From positions 4,216,001 through 4,280,000 of the forward strand of contig NZ_CP016428.1 of the NCBI RefSeq assembly GCF_001693385.1: 64,000 nt of DNA, read 5' to 3'. Each line of letters begins with the position of its first letter. The stretch's first letter is position 1. Below are positions 62,100 to 64,000 of the stretch, one piece after another. The notes under the pieces were generated by a model. The model saw nothing but the letters and a program-made list of their open reading frames with translations, searched no databases and was not told the DNA's origin. The translations under genes and the position numbers were made by a program. The stretch comes from Bradyrhizobium icense. GTDB lineage: Bacteria; Pseudomonadota; Alphaproteobacteria; Rhizobiales; Xanthobacteraceae.

Positions 62100-63959
62100 A
62101 TGCATCGGAAATCGCCCCTGCCGACGGCGGAAGTTGCCGTATTGCCGTTTAGCGCCCGCGAAGCAGGCCAGGGCGATGATTCGCCACTGGCTGTGCCGGT
62201 CGAACCACATGTCTCGCCACCGACGGAGGGCTCGCGCGGCACCGAAACATACCAGGCCGACCGCGCCTTGCATGCCATGCTGGCACACCTGAGCGGCGGC
62301 CTTTCGCCGGCCGCGCTGTTGCTGGCTTATACGGATTGGTTGTTGCACCTCGCCTGGTCGCCACAGCGACGGATCGAGATTGCGCAGGGAGCCCTGGTAG
62401 ACACCAAGCGCCTTCTCGAAACCGCACAGCGCTTCTTCGCGCCCGAGCAAGCACCGTGGTCGCTGGTCAAGCCGCAGCCGCAGGACAAGCGCTTCAGCCG
62501 GCCGGATTGGGAGCACCCGCCGTTCAATGTGATGGCGCAGGCCTTTCTGCTCGGCCAGCAATGGTGGCACGATGCGACTACCGGCGTGCGCGGTGTGGCG
62601 AAGCAGAACGAGGCGATCGTCGAATTTTCGATCCGCCAGATGCTGGATGTGATGTCGCCTTCCAATTTTGCTGCGACCAATCCGGAAGTGCTGCGCAGAT
62701 CGTTCGAAAGTGGCGGCAACAATTTCGTGCGCGGCTGGCAAAATTTCTGCAGTGACTGGATACGCCTGGCGTCGGCCGGCCTTGGCCCCGTCACGACCGG
62801 AGATTTCGCCGTGGGCGAAGCCGTCGCCACGGCGCGCGGCAAGGTGGTGTTCCGCAACGAGCTGATCGAGTTGATCCAGTACTATCCGACCACCGAAAGA
62901 GTGCATCCGGAGCCGATTCTGATCGTGCCGGCCTGGATCATGAAATACTACATTCTCGATCTGTCGCCGCAGAACTCGCTGGTGAAATATCTTACGGGCG
63001 AAGGCTTCACCGTGTTCATGATCTCGTGGCGCAATCCTGAGGCCACCGACCGCGAGATCGCCTTTGACGACTATCGAAAGCTCGGCGTTGAAGCTGCGCT
63101 CGATACGATCGGCGGTGTCGTGCAGGGCCGTCAGGTGCATGCGTTGGGCTATTGCCTTGGTGGGACGCTGCTGTCGATCGCTGCCGCCACCATGGCGCGC
63201 GATGGCGACAATCGGCTAAAGTCGATCAGCCTGCTCGCCGCGCAAACCGATTTCACGGAGGCCGGCGAGCTGACGCTGTTCATCAACGAAAGCCAGGTTG
63301 CATTCCTCGAGGACATGATGTGGGAGCGCGGGGTGCTCGACACCACGCAGATGGCCAGCGCATTTCAATTACTGCGCTCCAACGATCTGATCTGGTCGCG
63401 GCTTACCCGCGACTATTTGATGGGGGAGCGGGCGGCACGGAGCGATCTGATGGCCTGGAATGCCGATGCGACCCGCCTGCCGTACCGGATGCATTCGGAG
63501 TATCTGCGCAAGCTGTTCCTCAACAACGATCTTGCCGGAGGACGATATCTCGTCGAGGGCAAGCCGATCTCGCTGTCGGACATTCATACGCCGATGTTCG
63601 TCGTGGGCACCCTTCGTGATCACGTCGCGCCGTGGAAGTCCGTGTACAAAATTCACTACCAGGTCGATGCCGATGTGACCTTCCTGCTCACGAGTGGCGG
63701 CCATAATGCGGGGATCGTCGCGCCCCCCGGCGAACCCGGGCATACCTATCGGATCAAGACGAAGGGAGCGGATGCCACGTATACCGGCCCCGACGAATGG
63801 CTGAACATGGTGCAGCCGGTCGAAGGTTCATGGTGGCCGGAGTGGACCAAGTGGCTCTCCGCACGATCCGGTGAGCCGTCTGAGCCGCCGCAGATGGGCG
63901 CTGGAACTACGAAAGCGGAGAATCTGCCTGATGCGCCCGGCGACTACGTTCGCCACTGA
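62100..63959 (+). CDS. phaC: Class I poly-beta-hydroxybutyrate synthase PhaC
   Basis: A 619-residue polymerase of 3-hydroxybutyryl-CoA. The nucleophile C352 lies in GYCLGG, the aspartate is D507 (TLRDHVAPW) and the histidine H535 (GGHNAGIVAPP), as expected for PhaC. An N-terminal domain (1-250) with SPSNFAATNPEVLR is also typical. The ATG at 62100 follows the phasin stop by 12 bp. The rest of the cluster (phaA/phaB) is not in the window. Confidence 0.95.
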   Translation: MHRKSPLPTAEVAVLPFSAREAGQGDDSPLAVPVEPHVSPPTEGSRGTETYQADRALHAMLAHLSGGLSPAALLLAYTDWLLHLAWSPQRRIEIAQGALVDTKRLLETAQRFFAPEQAPWSLVKPQPQDKRFSRPDWEHPPFNVMAQAFLLGQQWWHDATTGVRGVAKQNEAIVEFSIRQMLDVMSPSNFAATNPEVLRRSFESGGNNFVRGWQNFCSDWIRLASAGLGPVTTGDFAVGEAVATARGKVVFRNELIELIQYYPTTERVHPEPILIVPAWIMKYYILDLSPQNSLVKYLTGEGFTVFMISWRNPEATDREIAFDDYRKLGVEAALDTIGGVVQGRQVHALGYCLGGTLLSIAAATMARDGDNRLKSISLLAAQTDFTEAGELTLFINESQVAFLEDMMWERGVLDTTQMASAFQLLRSNDLIWSRLTRDYLMGERAARSDLMAWNADATRLPYRMHSEYLRKLFLNNDLAGGRYLVEGKPISLSDIHTPMFVVGTLRDHVAPWKSVYKIHYQVDADVTFLLTSGGHNAGIVAPPGEPGHTYRIKTKGADATYTGPDEWLNMVQPVEGSWWPEWTKWLSARSGEPSEPPQMGAGTTKAENLPDAPGDYVRH

Positions 63960-64000
63960 TCCCGATCAACCACCGCGCCGAATGCGATTTGTCATGTCAC

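Noticed and set aside
1..64000. CRISPR array, prophage, insertion sequence, tRNA or rRNA
   Set aside because: Looked for by eye; no regularly spaced repeats, transposase, integrase or tRNA-like cloverleaf was found.

Overview
This window is chromosomal DNA from a GC-rich alphaproteobacterium, most likely Bradyrhizobium or a close relative in the Nitrobacteraceae. The strongest clue is a fixL-fixJ-response regulator-fixK series whose FixL carries its heme ligand, heme-edge arginine and phospho-acceptor at residues 200, 220 and 291, the Bradyrhizobium numbering as I recall it. A phosphatidylcholine synthase, a NasS/NasT nitrate switch and several families of intergenic inverted repeats fit the same group. 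The genus call is inference; no rRNA or tRNA lies in the window.

Layout. 1-7.0 kb: a DapA-like enzyme, recG, sdhE and mfd. 7.2-12.0 kb: a minus-strand operon of a peptide-type solute-binding protein, an AMP-ligase homologue without its ATP loop and a GGDEF homologue without its signature. 12-19 kb: IalB-like protein, hspQ, an AEC transporter, a UbiH-type hydroxylase, pcs-terC and a quinone reductase. 18.7-21.6 kb: argD behind an arginine-rich leader peptide, then rimO. 21.7-27.2 kb: nitrate/nitrite assimilation (nasT, nasS, nirA and a fused Fe-S/flavin reductase). 27.3-33.8 kb: pxpB-pxpC-pxpA, RraA-like and cupin proteins, and two secreted proteins with CRP-like sites. 33.9-40.8 kb: a sugar-type ABC importer with a 2-hydroxyacid dehydrogenase and an amidase. 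41.3-49.8 kb: a Spy-like protein, an acyl-CoA dehydrogenase-like enzyme beside a deleted VOC gene, a PilZ protein, a TRAP transporter, a DsbA-like protein and a class III aminotransferase. 50.0-51.1 kb: gene remnants (Crp/Fnr, MogA/MoaB, DUF2478, perhaps MoeA). 51.3-55.0 kb: fixK and fixLJ. 55.2-64 kb: universal stress proteins, CBS proteins, an alcohol dehydrogenase, a two-domain kinase, a CHAD protein, a phasin and PHB synthase, with three FNR/FixK-type boxes.

How they work together. FixL senses oxygen and phosphorylates FixJ; FixJ probably drives fixK through the 10-bp-spaced repeat upstream of it; and FixK probably activates the neighbouring stress and storage cluster through the boxes at 55195, 57113 and 60677. 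In the nitrogen block NasS would hold NasT until nitrate is present; NasT, an ANTAR RNA-binding protein, would then act on the nirA leader, which lies behind a sigma-54-type promoter. The argD leader looks like a ribosome-sensed arginine attenuator, and its promoter is placed so that the leader peptide mRNA would be nearly leaderless.
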